Shown: positions 32,362-40,714, counted from the first letter of the stretch. The stretch is DNA of 64,000 nucleotides from DASVWZ01 sp963715675 (GCA_963715675.1 OY970265.1:3534001-3598000), one strand, 5' to 3'. A program made the numbers and translations. Notes: generated by a model not told the origin, from the sequence alone.

Positions 32362-32724
32362 TCAGGGAAGATCCAGAGTAATCTTCAGCGCCGTTTCGAT
32401 CTTCCTCATCACATTCCTGTCGAACTTGCCCAGTTGTTGACGCAGCCGAGTCTTGCTAATGGCGCGCACCTGCTCACATATGACGACTGACTCCAAGGTA
32501 AGGCCACCGCTACCTGCAGAAACCTTGACGTGGCTGGGATAAACTTTCTTCTTGTTGGCGGCGTCGGTAATCGAGCAGACCACAACCACGGGGCTGAACT
32601 GGTTTAAGGCATCGCGGCTGACCACCACGACCGGTCGAACTCCTCCTTGCTCGGAACCTTGCACCGGTTCGAGGGTCGCCATGAACACATCGCCGCGAAA
32701 AACTTGCAGCACAGAGTACCCCAC
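32362..32724 (-). CDS. MazF/PemK-family toxin
   Basis: 120 residues, type II mRNA-interferase toxin. Family landmarks: FRGDVFMATLEPVQGSEQGG, RPVVVVSRDALN, SVVICEQVRAISKTRL. The start is GTG at 32724, one base after the antitoxin stop (TAG-A-GTG), so the pair is translationally coupled. Toxin activity is ribosome-independent RNA cleavage in characterised relatives. The conserved Arg after RGD-x-F and the late Ser/Thr region are in place, suggesting an active enzyme. Confidence 0.88.
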   Translation of the reverse strand: MGYSVLQVFRGDVFMATLEPVQGSEQGGVRPVVVVSRDALNQFSPVVVVCSITDAANKKKVYPSHVKVSAGSGGLTLESVVICEQVRAISKTRLRQQLGKFDRNVMRKIETALKITLDLP

Positions 32725-32725
32725 T

Positions 32726-33028
32726 CTAGGTATTCAAGTCGTTTTCTGTAAGCCGGAGGGCTTCCCAGTCACTCTGCGCAAACTCTTCCGCCATGAGTTT
32801 CATTTCCTGTTGATAGCCTGGATCTTTCGCCATACCTTGAAACGCGGCGTCAATCTGCCGGCGCCTGTACGCTGCCAGGTATGTCCTGATTGCCGCTAGG
32901 ATAAAGTCATTTAGACTGCTGGCTTCGGTGCCTCCACTTTCAACCGCAGACCGGACCTGTTCATATAAGTGTTTCGGTAATCGGATCGTCGTCACTTGCT
33001 GCATGGATTTCTTGGCGGATATCGACAT
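32726..33028 (-). CDS. MazE-like / ribbon-helix-helix antitoxin
   Basis: 100 residues directly upstream of the MazF-type toxin. The N-terminus QQVTTIRLPKHLYEQVRSAV fits a ribbon-helix-helix DNA-binding fold (beta-strand VTTIRLP then two helices). The C-terminal half is acidic (SDWEALRLTENDL) and would wrap the toxin. The start is ATG 33028 or the in-frame ATG 33004; neither has a clear ribosome binding site. It likely neutralises the toxin and represses the operon. Confidence 0.75.
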   Translation of the reverse strand: MSISAKKSMQQVTTIRLPKHLYEQVRSAVESGGTEASSLNDFILAAIRTYLAAYRRRQIDAAFQGMAKDPGYQQEMKLMAEEFAQSDWEALRLTENDLNT

Positions 33029-33056
33029 GAAATAATCATAAGTGATATCTTAAATG

Positions 33057-33072
33057 ATGTCAATAGTGACAT
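33057..33072. promoter_or_regulatory. candidate mazEF operator
   Basis: ATGTCA-ATAG-TGACAT is a perfect inverted repeat 29 bases upstream of the antitoxin start, in an AT-rich stretch that contains related half-sites (GTGATATC). It is a plausible autoregulatory site for the antitoxin. Confidence 0.4.
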
Positions 33073-33104
33073 TGTAACTGCTTGCACAATCGGACGTTGT
33101 ACCC

Positions 33105-36083
33105 TTACGGCGCCGTCCCCGGCTTAAATACCATCCCCAGGCTCTTTCTGCCGTTCATCACCACGAGCATGGGCTCGTCAAAATGCAGATGCCGCACGCA
33201 ACCCTGTTCCTCAACCGGCTCCTGTGCGCCCAGCCACGGCCAGTCCACAAAGCCTTCCCCGGCATCCGGGTTCACCGTGAAATACCCCACCTGGAATGCC
33301 GTCAAATTCTGAAAGAAATGGCTTCCCTGCGACGGGGTGACGCGAAAATCGCGAAAGCCCGCCTCCACGATCACGCGCGCTCCGGAGATTTCATCCCACT
33401 CCACCGGAATGCCCAGCCACGGATCGTTCGATCCCCAGCGCCCCACTCCGATCAGCAAATACGGCAAGCCTTGCTGGCTGAGCTTTCCGTTCATGTGCGC
33501 GACACCCTCGGCTACCTCCTGGCTGCGTGCCCGGTCGAACCGGTGAAAGTCGACCACCACCACGTCACGCAGGTCATCGACGCGCCCGTTCCCCAAAACC
33601 TGGGTGCTTTGGCAAACCAGCCGGTCGGGATTCACGTCTTCCATGCGTAACTCTTCGCTCTCGCGAGACAGCACTAGCGGACGGACTTGCAGGAATCCGA
33701 ATTCCGCGCCGGATTCGCCCTCGGGCGGCAGTTTGACGGCGAACTCGATTTCCACCGGCCGCCCAAATGCATCTTCGGCGATGCGCATCAGCCGTTCCAG
33801 AATCATGGCCAGCGGGAAGACGCCGTGCTTGAGAATGGGCGCAAAACTCACTATCCGCGTTCCCGGCCTGCTCAACCCGTCATACACCGCATGGTTATCC
33901 GCGGAATAGGTCGAGGCCACGTTCTGTAAGACTCCATCCGCTTCCGCCACATCCAGTGCGAAGCGGGCTTCACGCAGATCCGCTACCGGATCTTCATGCC
34001 GCGCGTGGTCGGTCTCCAGCGCCCAGAACTCCGACTGCGAATTTGTCAAAATGTCTTCGACCGAAGAGAACTGCACCAGGTTGCGCGGAAGTTTCGGGCA
34101 AAAGGTAAGACACTTGCCTCCGTCCACCACCGCGCGGCCCAACCCCAGGGCCACGGCTGCAATTCCGTCGCTGTACGTCATCGGGGGCACGGGGTAGAAG
34201 TTGTGCGACCTCACCACTCCGGAAAAATCGGGATAAAACCTGACGCCGTGATGGCTGCCCACCACCTGCTGCAAAATCACCGCCATCTTTTCTTCTTCCA
34301 GACGGTAGGGAGTCGCTCGGACGTAGGCCTTGGCGTGCTGGGTGAAGGTCGAGACGTAAACCCGCTTAATCGCCTCCATCAACTGCTCCAGCCGGGTGAG
34401 TAAATCAGCATGCTGGTTGGCCAGCATGAACGTCTCGTACACCCCGGTGAACGGCTGGTATTGCGAATCCTCGAGTAAGCTCGAGGAGCGCACCGCAATC
34501 GGATACTCCACCTCGGAGAGAAATGCGAGCAAGTCTTCTCGAACCGCGGTGGGCAGAGAAGCTTTTAGGAATTGCCGTAGAATCTCTGCGTCGTCGCCGC
34601 AGTGAATGGCGAAATCGAGCAGGTTGTTCTCACTGAGAAACTGGTCGAACACGTCGGTGGCGAGCACCACGCTGGGAGGCACTGCAATGCGCACCCCGGG
34701 AAATCGCCGGGCGACCCGGTGGTTGTGCAACAGATGCCGCACAAAGGCCAGGCCGCGGGCTTTACCGCCCAGCGATCCGCCGCCGATCCGCAGAAAGAAA
34801 GCATCCGAAGACTTGAACGTCGAAGGGTGAAAGTCGCCGATCAGCACCTGGCTCTGCTCGCTGCGGTACTCGGCGATGGAATCGATCAAGTCCCGCCGCA
34901 GGTCGTCCGTCGTGGCGAAATCGGAAACCTTCCTCGGCCTCAGTTTCTGCGCCAGGGCAAATTCCGTTCGCGCCCGCATCCAGCGGGAAAAATGGTTCCT
35001 CTGGCTGTGGTACACGATGCTCTCCGGCGGCACCTCGTGCAACTGCTGTTCCAGTTCATTCAGATCTTTGGCGCGCGAGACTTCGGATTGATCCGGTGCG
35101 CGAAACACAAAGTCTCCAAACCCGAACTGTTCGGTCAGCAGGCGGCGCAGGTCCCGCAAAAGAGTCGGCGAGCGTTTACGCAGAAACGCGTAGCCTTCGG
35201 CATACGCACGTCCCTGGAATTCGGTCCGGCTGGATTGCAGCACGATGGGAGCGTCCGGAACTTCCTGGCGCACCATACTTGCCAGGCTGAAGCCGGCGTC
35301 AATATCCAGCTTCGCGTTTCGCGGGAACTCGACGTCTGACACCACACCCAGCAGGCAGTCGCGGTACTTCACCACCTCGGCCGCCGCAGCCTCATAGTTC
35401 GAACTCAGCAAAATCTTGGGCCGCGCCCGCAGGCGCACCAGTTTGTGCGCCACATTGAACCCTTCACTGATGATCCGCCGCGACTGCTGGATCAGCTCGG
35501 TGTAAATCGTCGGCAGAAACGACGAGTAATAACGGATATTGTCTTCCACCACCAGGATGACGGGGACCCCAATCGCCTGGGCATCATGCATCGCGTTCCG
35601 CTGGTCTTCCACGTACTTTACGATCGAAATCAGAATCCGTGCGTTCCCTTGCCACAGAAAAACTCGTTCAATCTCCGTGACCGGGTTGCGCGCGATGAAG
35701 TTCTTGATCTCGCGATAGTCGTAGGCCAGCACGATCACCGGCACATCGAGCCCCGCGGCTTTGACTTCGCGGGCCAGTTGCGCCGCATCCATGTCCTCCA
35801 CTTCGAGGTTGGTCACAATCAGGTTGAATCGCGGCTGGGACTTGGCCAGATCGAGCGCTTCCGAGCCCTTGGAAACGTGGGTAATCCCCGGAATCTGCGA
35901 CAAGTTGAGTTCGATCGACTCGCCGATCAGCAACTCATTCAGGCGGCCATCTTCCCGCAGGATGAACGAGTCATAGTAGCTGGAGACCAGAAGAATGTCG
36001 TGCACCCGGAACGGCATTAGCTCTTCGAAGGCTTCGAGGAGCTCGGCGTCGACGATAGGATCGGGGGTGTGGGTCAGGGGCAT
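33105..36083 (-). CDS. receiver-like plus PEP/pyruvate-binding (ATP-grasp) multidomain protein
   Basis: 992 residues. Residues ~27-160 resemble a response-regulator receiver (DILLVSS ... NLIVTNLEVEDMDA ... VPVIVLAYD). A second receiver-like unit spans ~173-310 (VPVILVVEDNIRYYSS ... CLLGVVSDVEF). Residues ~430-720 are a PPDK/PEP-synthase N-terminal ATP-grasp domain: GGGSLGGKARGLAFV near 433, YPIAVRSSSLLEDSQYQPFTGVYET near 524. The swivelling phosphohistidine domain and PEP/pyruvate barrel of true PEP synthase are not visible. Instead the C-terminus has a conserved-looking block GVGRWGSNDPWLGIPVEW (near 879) and TPSQGSHFFQNLTAF. Similar proteins are annotated as PEP/pyruvate-binding domain proteins. 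The function is unknown; ATP-dependent phosphotransfer to an unknown substrate is inferred. It sits between mazEF-like and higBA-like modules. Confidence 0.8.
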   Translation of the reverse strand: MPLTHTPDPIVDAELLEAFEELMPFRVHDILLVSSYYDSFILREDGRLNELLIGESIELNLSQIPGITHVSKGSEALDLAKSQPRFNLIVTNLEVEDMDAAQLAREVKAAGLDVPVIVLAYDYREIKNFIARNPVTEIERVFLWQGNARILISIVKYVEDQRNAMHDAQAIGVPVILVVEDNIRYYSSFLPTIYTELIQQSRRIISEGFNVAHKLVRLRARPKILLSSNYEAAAAEVVKYRDCLLGVVSDVEFPRNAKLDIDAGFSLASMVRQEVPDAPIVLQSSRTEFQGRAYAEGYAFLRKRSPTLLRDLRRLLTEQFGFGDFVFRAPDQSEVSRAKDLNELEQQLHEVPPESIVYHSQRNHFSRWMRARTEFALAQKLRPRKVSDFATTDDLRRDLIDSIAEYRSEQSQVLIGDFHPSTFKSSDAFFLRIGGGSLGGKARGLAFVRHLLHNHRVARRFPGVRIAVPPSVVLATDVFDQFLSENNLLDFAIHCGDDAEILRQFLKASLPTAVREDLLAFLSEVEYPIAVRSSSLLEDSQYQPFTGVYETFMLANQHADLLTRLEQLMEAIKRVYVSTFTQHAKAYVRATPYRLEEEKMAVILQQVVGSHHGVRFYPDFSGVVRSHNFYPVPPMTYSDGIAAVALGLGRAVVDGGKCLTFCPKLPRNLVQFSSVEDILTNSQSEFWALETDHARHEDPVADLREARFALDVAEADGVLQNVASTYSADNHAVYDGLSRPGTRIVSFAPILKHGVFPLAMILERLMRIAEDAFGRPVEIEFAVKLPPEGESGAEFGFLQVRPLVLSRESEELRMEDVNPDRLVCQSTQVLGNGRVDDLRDVVVVDFHRFDRARSQEVAEGVAHMNGKLSQQGLPYLLIGVGRWGSNDPWLGIPVEWDEISGARVIVEAGFRDFRVTPSQGSHFFQNLTAFQVGYFTVNPDAGEGFVDWPWLGAQEPVEEQGCVRHLHFDEPMLVVMNGRKSLGMVFKPGTAP

Positions 36084-36115
36084 GGCGGCGCTAACCGCTA
36101 ATCATACTCGTGTGG

Positions 36116-36137
36116 GGACAGCCGCCCTCGGTTGTCC
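36116..36137. repeat. palindromic intergenic repeat, copy 2
   Basis: GGACAGCCG-CCCT-CGGTTGTCC, the same element as at 1940-1961 with one arm base changed (still pairing as G-U in RNA). It lies between the higA stop region and the 992-aa gene start. Confidence 0.6.
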
Positions 36138-36176
36138 AGTCGAGCGAAAGACAGTGTAAGCCAGCTACCTTCGAGA

Positions 36177-36479
36177 CTACGCATGTAGTTCGTGGAGCAC
36201 GCGCTGGCGACGCACCCTGATTTTGCTTTCGTCCTTACGAGCCTGCGCGAGGTCATAGGCAAGCTGCATCCGCAGCCACGTTTCCGGTGTGCTGCCGAAC
36301 GCCTTCGAGAGCCGAATGGCCATCTCTGGGCTGATGCCCGACTTTCCGTTGACCACGTTGTTGAGTGCCTGCCGGGTGACGCCGAGAGCCTTTGCTCCTT
36401 CGGTGACGGACAGTCCCAAGGGTTCGAGGCAGGCGTTTCGGATGCTGCGTCCCGGGTGGGGCGGATTTTTCATCGGCAT
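36177..36479 (-). CDS. higA: HigA-type antitoxin
   Basis: 100 residues. An HTH-XRE domain of the HigA addiction-module type: HPGRSIRNACLEPLGLSVTEGAKALGVTRQALNNVVNGKSGI with the recognition helix around VTRQALNNVVN, then MAIRLSKAFGSTPETWLRMQ. It binds and neutralises HigB and represses the operon. It lies 20 bases downstream of higB, in the toxin-first order typical of higBA. Confidence 0.93.
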   Translation of the reverse strand: MPMKNPPHPGRSIRNACLEPLGLSVTEGAKALGVTRQALNNVVNGKSGISPEMAIRLSKAFGSTPETWLRMQLAYDLAQARKDESKIRVRRQRVLHELHA

Positions 36480-36499
36480 GATGTTGGCTTCCCTTTTTC

Positions 36500-36778
36500 C
36501 TAGTGATAGTCGATTAGTTCGACGTCAAACGCATCTACACCCTCGAAGCGGAACACAATACGCCAGTTCGCCCGCACAGTGACCGACCAAAATCCCTTAA
36601 GGTCACCCTTAAGCGGGTGCAAGCGATACCCCGGAAGGCTCATAGCCTCGGGAGTCTCGGCTTTGTCGAGCCGCGCGAGGATGTCCGCCACTGTCTCAAG
36701 CAGGTCGGGTCGTATTCCGCTACGGTCGTCGCGTTCATACAACCGTTTAAGCCCTCGGTGCCTAAAGCTCCTAATCAT
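36500..36778 (-). CDS. higB: HigB-type toxin
   Basis: 92 residues from ATG 36778 (MIRSFRHRGLKRLYERDD). RelE/HigB fold: SLPGYRLHPLKGDLKGFWSV and NWRIVFRFEGVDAFDVELIDYH. HigB toxins cleave mRNA in the ribosomal A site. All family blocks are present and the gene is intact. The open frame continues 30 bases upstream, but the family N-terminus starts at MIRSF. Confidence 0.93.
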   Translation of the reverse strand: MIRSFRHRGLKRLYERDDRSGIRPDLLETVADILARLDKAETPEAMSLPGYRLHPLKGDLKGFWSVTVRANWRIVFRFEGVDAFDVELIDYH

Positions 36779-36801
36779 TAGAATATACCGCACAGTGTAA
36801 A

Positions 36802-36815
36802 TTGTCACTTGTCAC
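36802..36815. promoter_or_regulatory. candidate higBA operator (tandem TTGTCAC)
   Basis: TTGTCAC occurs twice in direct succession (36802-36808, 36809-36815), 24 bases upstream of the higB start. HigA-type repressors bind such short sites near the promoter; this is positional inference. Confidence 0.3.
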
Positions 36816-36993
36816 ATTCAGTAAGCCTTGGCGTCGGTCGTCAGGTTCCTGACGGCCCTGCCTCCCACCGAGAGAATTCTAGGAGACGTCCCGGATATCG
36901 TGATGTGACGGATGAACATGCCCACCCTTTTTCACAAAGAACGTGAAAAGGATGGGCGGCCATGGTTTGGTTGGGGGGTATAAGCCAAGAAAA

Positions 36994-37449
36994 CTAATGG
37001 CTGCTGACCGCTTCAGGGTTGACCGCTGGTTTTGGCACCTCCACACAGAGAAGCTCGCGCTCCTCGATTTCGTAGAGCGAGCAGTTTGTCCGAAGCAGCC
37101 CGCGTGCGCTACTCGAAATGTACCGCGAAGAACAACATCAGCAGGCTGGTTCCTCCGGGCGAGGGAATTGAGCGCACCGACAGCGCCCTTCTCGCCCTTC
37201 CAGTCCGGGGCTCAGCGCATGTTCACCTTCCAGCTTCTCGCATGCGGGCGCCGTCAGAATCGAACCATGAGTCACCCTGTAATAGAGCCCCCTGACGGCG
37301 ACATCCTTGCCGTCGTACTTAGCGGCATCTGCAAGAATATTGCACACCGGAATCGCCAGCGCAGACTCAGGGCACTTGCTCTCACTAGCAAAGGTGAGCG
37401 GAGCAAGGTAGAACGCGAACAAAATCACACGTATGACAACAAACCTCAT
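36994..37449 (-). pseudogene. decayed secreted protein gene (two compensating frameshifts)
   Basis: From ATG 37449 a signal peptide (MRFVVIRVILFAFYLAPLTFA) and SVCNILADAAKYDGKDVAVRGLYY-type segments read well until about 37220. The frame then closes at 37138. The coding sense continues one frame over as NQPADVVLRGTFRVAHAGCFGQ (about 37150-37085), then returns to the original frame as LYEIEERELLCVEVPKPAV, ending at the TAG at 36994. The pieces together resemble a known-looking acidobacterial exported family with a ...GK.V.VRG.Y... core. Two indels are needed to join them. Either the gene is dead or the assembly has two errors. Function unknown. Confidence 0.6.
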
Positions 37450-37562
37450 ACCAGACACCAGTAACGTCGGAAATGCCAAATCGTCCGCGCCGGGATAGGA
37501 GTTCTTGTTTCCTGCCGTCCGCCCCGCTTCCACTGCAGCAATTACACCAATAGCTGTACTGC

Positions 37563-38615
37563 TTATTTCGTCCCGTTCGGATACACCAATATCTTGCTCG
37601 CCTCGCCGGTCTTCAGCCGCTCCATCGCTTTGGAAAAATCTTTCATGGCGATGCGGTCGGTGATCACGGGATGCAGGTCCAGTTTCCCGGCCTTCAGCAG
37701 CGCGGTCATCTGGTACCAGGTCTGGTACATGCGCCGTCCGTTGATGCCCTGCACTGTAATGCCCTTGAAAATGATGTCTTCGGAAAAATTCAGCGAGATT
37801 GGTTTGGAGGTCAGGCCGAGCAGGGAGATGCGGCCGCCCCGGCGCACAATATCGAAAGCTGTTCGAATAGCGTCAGGATGGCCCGCCATCTCGAGCACCA
37901 CGTCAACGCCCAGGCCGCCGGTTCGCTCCATGATGATGGCTGTCGCATCTTCTTTCGATGGATCGATGGTAAGGTCCGCTTTCATCTGTTTGGCGATGTT
38001 CCGGCGATGTTCGTTGACCTCGATGGCAAATACCTGAGCCGCTCCGACTGCCCGCGCCACCGCAATCGAAAACAGACCGATGGGACCGCAGCCAGTCACG
38101 GCAACAGTCTTGGCCGCGATTTCGCCCGCCAGCACAGTGTGCACGGCGTTGCCCAGCGGATCGAGGATCGACGCATATTCCAGCGGGATGGCCGGATCGA
38201 GCTTCCAGATGTTCGACTCGGGAATGACTACGTACTCGGCAAACGCCCCATTGGCGTCCACGCCGATGATCTTTACGTTCTGGCAGATGTGCGCTTCCCC
38301 GGTCCGGCATTGCAGGCATTTTCCGCACGCCACGTGCATTTCGGCGGAAACGAAATCGCCTTCCTTCACGCTGGTGACCTCGTCGCCATAGGCGACCACT
38401 TCGCCGCAGAACTCGTGCCCGGGAATCAGCGGAGGATGAATGCGCCCCTGGGCCCAGCGGTCCCACTCGTAAATGTGCAAGTCAGTGCCACAGATGGAGG
38501 CAACTTTTACCTTGACCAGAACGTCGGTTCGTCCGAAGCTGGGGACCTTCACCTCTCGGATTTCCGCGCCCGGAGCGGCCTGCGGTTTCACAACTGCCAT
38601 CATCGTATTTGCCAT
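37563..38615 (-). CDS. tdh: L-threonine 3-dehydrogenase
   Basis: 350 residues from ATG 38615, after AGGTGATCTT. Zinc-dependent medium-chain dehydrogenase oxidising Thr to 2-amino-3-ketobutyrate with NAD+. Catalytic zinc site: ICGTDLHIYEWDRWAQ and PPLIPGHEFCGEV. Structural zinc site: CGKCLQCRTGEAHIC. Cofactor site GCGPIGLFSIAVARA. The TDLHIYEWD and LEYASILDPLGNAVH signatures are specific to Tdh over generic sorbitol dehydrogenases. No kbl (2-amino-3-ketobutyrate CoA ligase) is adjacent. Confidence 0.93.
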   Translation of the reverse strand: MANTMMAVVKPQAAPGAEIREVKVPSFGRTDVLVKVKVASICGTDLHIYEWDRWAQGRIHPPLIPGHEFCGEVVAYGDEVTSVKEGDFVSAEMHVACGKCLQCRTGEAHICQNVKIIGVDANGAFAEYVVIPESNIWKLDPAIPLEYASILDPLGNAVHTVLAGEIAAKTVAVTGCGPIGLFSIAVARAVGAAQVFAIEVNEHRRNIAKQMKADLTIDPSKEDATAIIMERTGGLGVDVVLEMAGHPDAIRTAFDIVRRGGRISLLGLTSKPISLNFSEDIIFKGITVQGINGRRMYQTWYQMTALLKAGKLDLHPVITDRIAMKDFSKAMERLKTGEASKILVYPNGTK

Positions 38616-38737
38616 AAGATCACCTGATGAGAACGAATTGAAACTCAAAACCCTTGATTCTACCACCGGGCAGGCGGTTGGGCGCTCCGCCTTCAGGTGC
38701 TGTTCTCAGCCGCCATGGGCAGTTACAATCTGCTGCG

Positions 38738-39382
38738 ATGGGAGTCTGGCAGTCAGGCATACGGTGGGTTGTTCGGCTGGCTTTGTGCTGGGTGCTGGTG
38801 ACTCTATCCGTTGCGCAGACGGATCAGCGCGCAGCGAACTCCCGGCAGGAGTTTCTCCGCAGGCTGGTCGCAGCCGCGATCGAACGCACCCATCACTCGG
38901 TTCGCTACGTTTCTGCCTACGTCCGCATTCCCTATCCTGGCGGGGATGTCCCGGCAGATACCGGCGTATGCACGGACGAGATCATTCGTTCTTACCGGGC
39001 TGTCGGGGTCGATCTGCAGAAAGACGTCCACAAAGATATGACGCAGAATTTTGCGGCCTATCCACACCAATGGCATTGGCTGCTGGCCTATCCTGACTCG
39101 AACATCGACCACCGCCGGGTGCCGAACCTGATGGTGTTCTTTCAGCGCAAGGGGCAAACCCTCCCCATTACCAACCGCGCCGCTGACTATTCGCCCGGCG
39201 ACCTCGTCACTTGGAACCTGGGAGGCGGCGTGCCGCATATTGGCATCGTGGTTGACCAGAAATCTGCAGCCAGTGGCCGCTACATGATTGTGCACAACAT
39301 CGGCGAGGGACCGAAGATGGAGGACGTTCTCTTCCACTGGAAGATCACCGGGCACTACCGCTACTTCGGACCAGGATCCTAG
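38738..39382 (+). CDS. DUF1287 domain protein, exported
   Basis: 214 residues from ATG 38738. An N-terminal signal/anchor (residues ~10-28, WVVRLALCWVLVTLSVAQ) precedes a DUF1287 domain: DVPADTGVCTDEIIRSYRAVGVDLQKDVHKDM, HRRVPNLMVFF, YSPGDLVTWNL, HIGIVVD. The fold is NlpC/P60-like: Cys in GVCTDE, His in PHIGIV and a downstream polar residue form a probable cysteine-peptidase triad, so a periplasmic amidase or peptidase role is possible. Divergent from tdh. Confidence 0.87.
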   Translation: MGVWQSGIRWVVRLALCWVLVTLSVAQTDQRAANSRQEFLRRLVAAAIERTHHSVRYVSAYVRIPYPGGDVPADTGVCTDEIIRSYRAVGVDLQKDVHKDMTQNFAAYPHQWHWLLAYPDSNIDHRRVPNLMVFFQRKGQTLPITNRAADYSPGDLVTWNLGGGVPHIGIVVDQKSAASGRYMIVHNIGEGPKMEDVLFHWKITGHYRYFGPGS

Positions 39383-39400
39383 GATCGAACCATCGGCTCG

Positions 39401-39955
39401 CTACGCCCGCGGCAAGCCTTTGTCATATTTTGGAGTAACGGTCTTGAAATCCTCCGACTTGCCCCGCGGAATGCTCAGCGTCTTCCAATCGTTCGATCGC
39501 AGATGCTTGGACAGAAACACGATTTGGCCGACGTGCTGGGCATAGTGCGCCAAAGCCCGGTTCAGAGCCTGCAGCACGGTATGAGGCTCGCCTCGAATGG
39601 TGACCGTTCGCGTCAAGTCTTCAGGCATCAGGCCCTCGATCGCGGGGAACACGGTGTTCCAGCCTTCCTCCCACCAGCGCATGATCTCCGTCCGAGTGGT
39701 TGCAGAGTTTACCTCGAATTCCCAGTCTCGGTTTCGGTCCGGCTTCTCACCGTCTGTGGTCAGAAAGTCGCTGAAGCGCGAGCGCATATTCCCGGCGATG
39801 TGCTTGACCAGAGTCGCGACTGAATTGGACTCCGGGTCCAGCGTCGCATGCAGGTCTGCGTCGTTCAGTTGGGCGATGGCGCCCTCGGCGAGACGCTTGT
39901 ATCCGCGAAGCTGCCTGCGAATTTCTTCCAGGTAATGCTGACGCAGCGTATCCAT
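39401..39955 (-). CDS. DUF1572 / DinB-like protein
   Basis: 184 residues with a DinB-superfamily four-helix bundle, DUF1572 subgroup: ESNSVATLVKHIAGNMRSRF, then HYAQHVGQIVFLSKHL near the C-terminus. His residues sit at the metal-binding positions. Start ATG 39955. Convergent with the DUF1287 gene (18 bases apart). Specific function unknown. Confidence 0.85.
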   Translation of the reverse strand: MDTLRQHYLEEIRRQLRGYKRLAEGAIAQLNDADLHATLDPESNSVATLVKHIAGNMRSRFSDFLTTDGEKPDRNRDWEFEVNSATTRTEIMRWWEEGWNTVFPAIEGLMPEDLTRTVTIRGEPHTVLQALNRALAHYAQHVGQIVFLSKHLRSNDWKTLSIPRGKSEDFKTVTPKYDKGLPRA

Positions 39956-40006
39956 AGTGCAAACCTGAAACCATCCTGGTTGAATTCCTGGACTCCCCTA
40001 CAAAGA

Positions 40007-40309
40007 TTACGAAGCCGACGGCGTGGTCTGTACCTCCACTTCGATGCCGCCTGTCCATTTGGCGAACACGTTGTACAGCAGTGCGCCGATCGCGCCCATA
40101 ATAAAACCGAGCCCGCCGTAGAACACCGGGATCATCACCGCCAACACCATGCCGGCAACCCCACTTAACGCGGCATGCCCTCCACCGGTAACCATGCCGA
40201 CTACCCCCACCAGAAGAAAGAACGGCATGAAGATCAAGCCAAGTGTGCCATGGATCAGCCCCATGATCTTGGCCACGGAAAGCACCCCTACTGAATGGAT
40301 GACACGCAT
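40007..40309 (-). CDS. small integral membrane protein (DUF3566-like)
   Basis: 100 residues from ATG 40309, preceded by AAAGGAGCG. A short cytoplasmic start (VIHSVGVLSVAKIMGLIHGTL) is followed by two or three glycine-rich membrane helices (~20-45, 50-80) with a hydrophilic C-terminus. The start resembles DUF3566-type transmembrane proteins. The open frame extends far upstream but without similarity. Function unknown. Confidence 0.7.
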   Translation of the reverse strand: MRVIHSVGVLSVAKIMGLIHGTLGLIFMPFFLLVGVVGMVTGGGHAALSGVAGMVLAVMIPVFYGGLGFIMGAIGALLYNVFAKWTGGIEVEVQTTPSAS

Positions 40310-40594
40310 GTGGGAACGCTCCTTTTCCTGCTTCGCAACCAGTTCATCATCTTCGCCGGACCGCGGGTCCGCAAGTGACCGTGGACGGCCGCCAACCGCA
40401 GAAAGTTTACGCCACTTTGCTGAGTCGTGGGGTGAAGCTACCTCGATCACCCCCGGGCACCAAGAATTTTGTTGACAATCCAAGTAATACACCGCAATAT
40501 CTTGGGGTGGATATGTCGCTAGTACAAGTTTTGGCATATCGCATGGACCCGGTTAGGAATTCAAGGGAATTCACTTCAAACGGAGGAAACTTTA

Positions 40595-40636
40595 ATGGCG
40601 ACAAAGAAAAAGGCCGCGAAAAAGAAAAAGCACTAA
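40595..40636 (+). CDS. 13-residue lysine-rich micropeptide
   Basis: The ORF reads MATKKKAAKKKKH and stops with TAA: 7 of 13 residues are Lys. ACGGAGGAAACTTTA provides a strong Shine-Dalgarno directly before the ATG, and a near-perfect rho-independent terminator follows 42 bases later. A TTGACA hexamer at 40472-40477 may be its -35, with no certain -10. The combination of strong ribosome binding site, intact mini-ORF and strong terminator suggests a discrete short transcript. It could encode a peptide with DNA-, RNA- or membrane-binding character, or act as a leader or small RNA. I know of no named family for it. Confidence 0.55.
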   Translation: MATKKKAAKKKKH

Positions 40637-40677
40637 CCACGCGTGAAGACTTATGCTCGCGCAGTAGAAAGTTCAAG

Positions 40678-40714
40678 AACCCCTGCAAGAGAAGCACCTC
40701 TTGCAGGGGTTTTT
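40678..40714 (+). terminator. strong rho-independent terminator
   Basis: A 14-bp perfect stem AACCCCTGCAAGAG / CTCTTGCAGGGGTT (40678-40691 and 40698-40711) with a 6-base loop, followed by TTT. It ends the transcript containing the Lys-rich mini-ORF and insulates the MerR gene. Confidence 0.88.

Noticed and set aside
34602..35339. 245-aa plus-strand open frame
   Set aside because: Antisense to the receiver/ATP-grasp gene, with no recognisable motif.
33105..36083. Call as phosphoenolpyruvate synthase
   Set aside because: The phosphohistidine and PEP-utilising barrel domains are not visible; only the ATP-grasp part is shared.
36943..37464. 173-aa plus-strand open frame
   Set aside because: It runs opposite to the decayed minus-strand gene, whose signal peptide and C-terminal sequence are much more protein-like.
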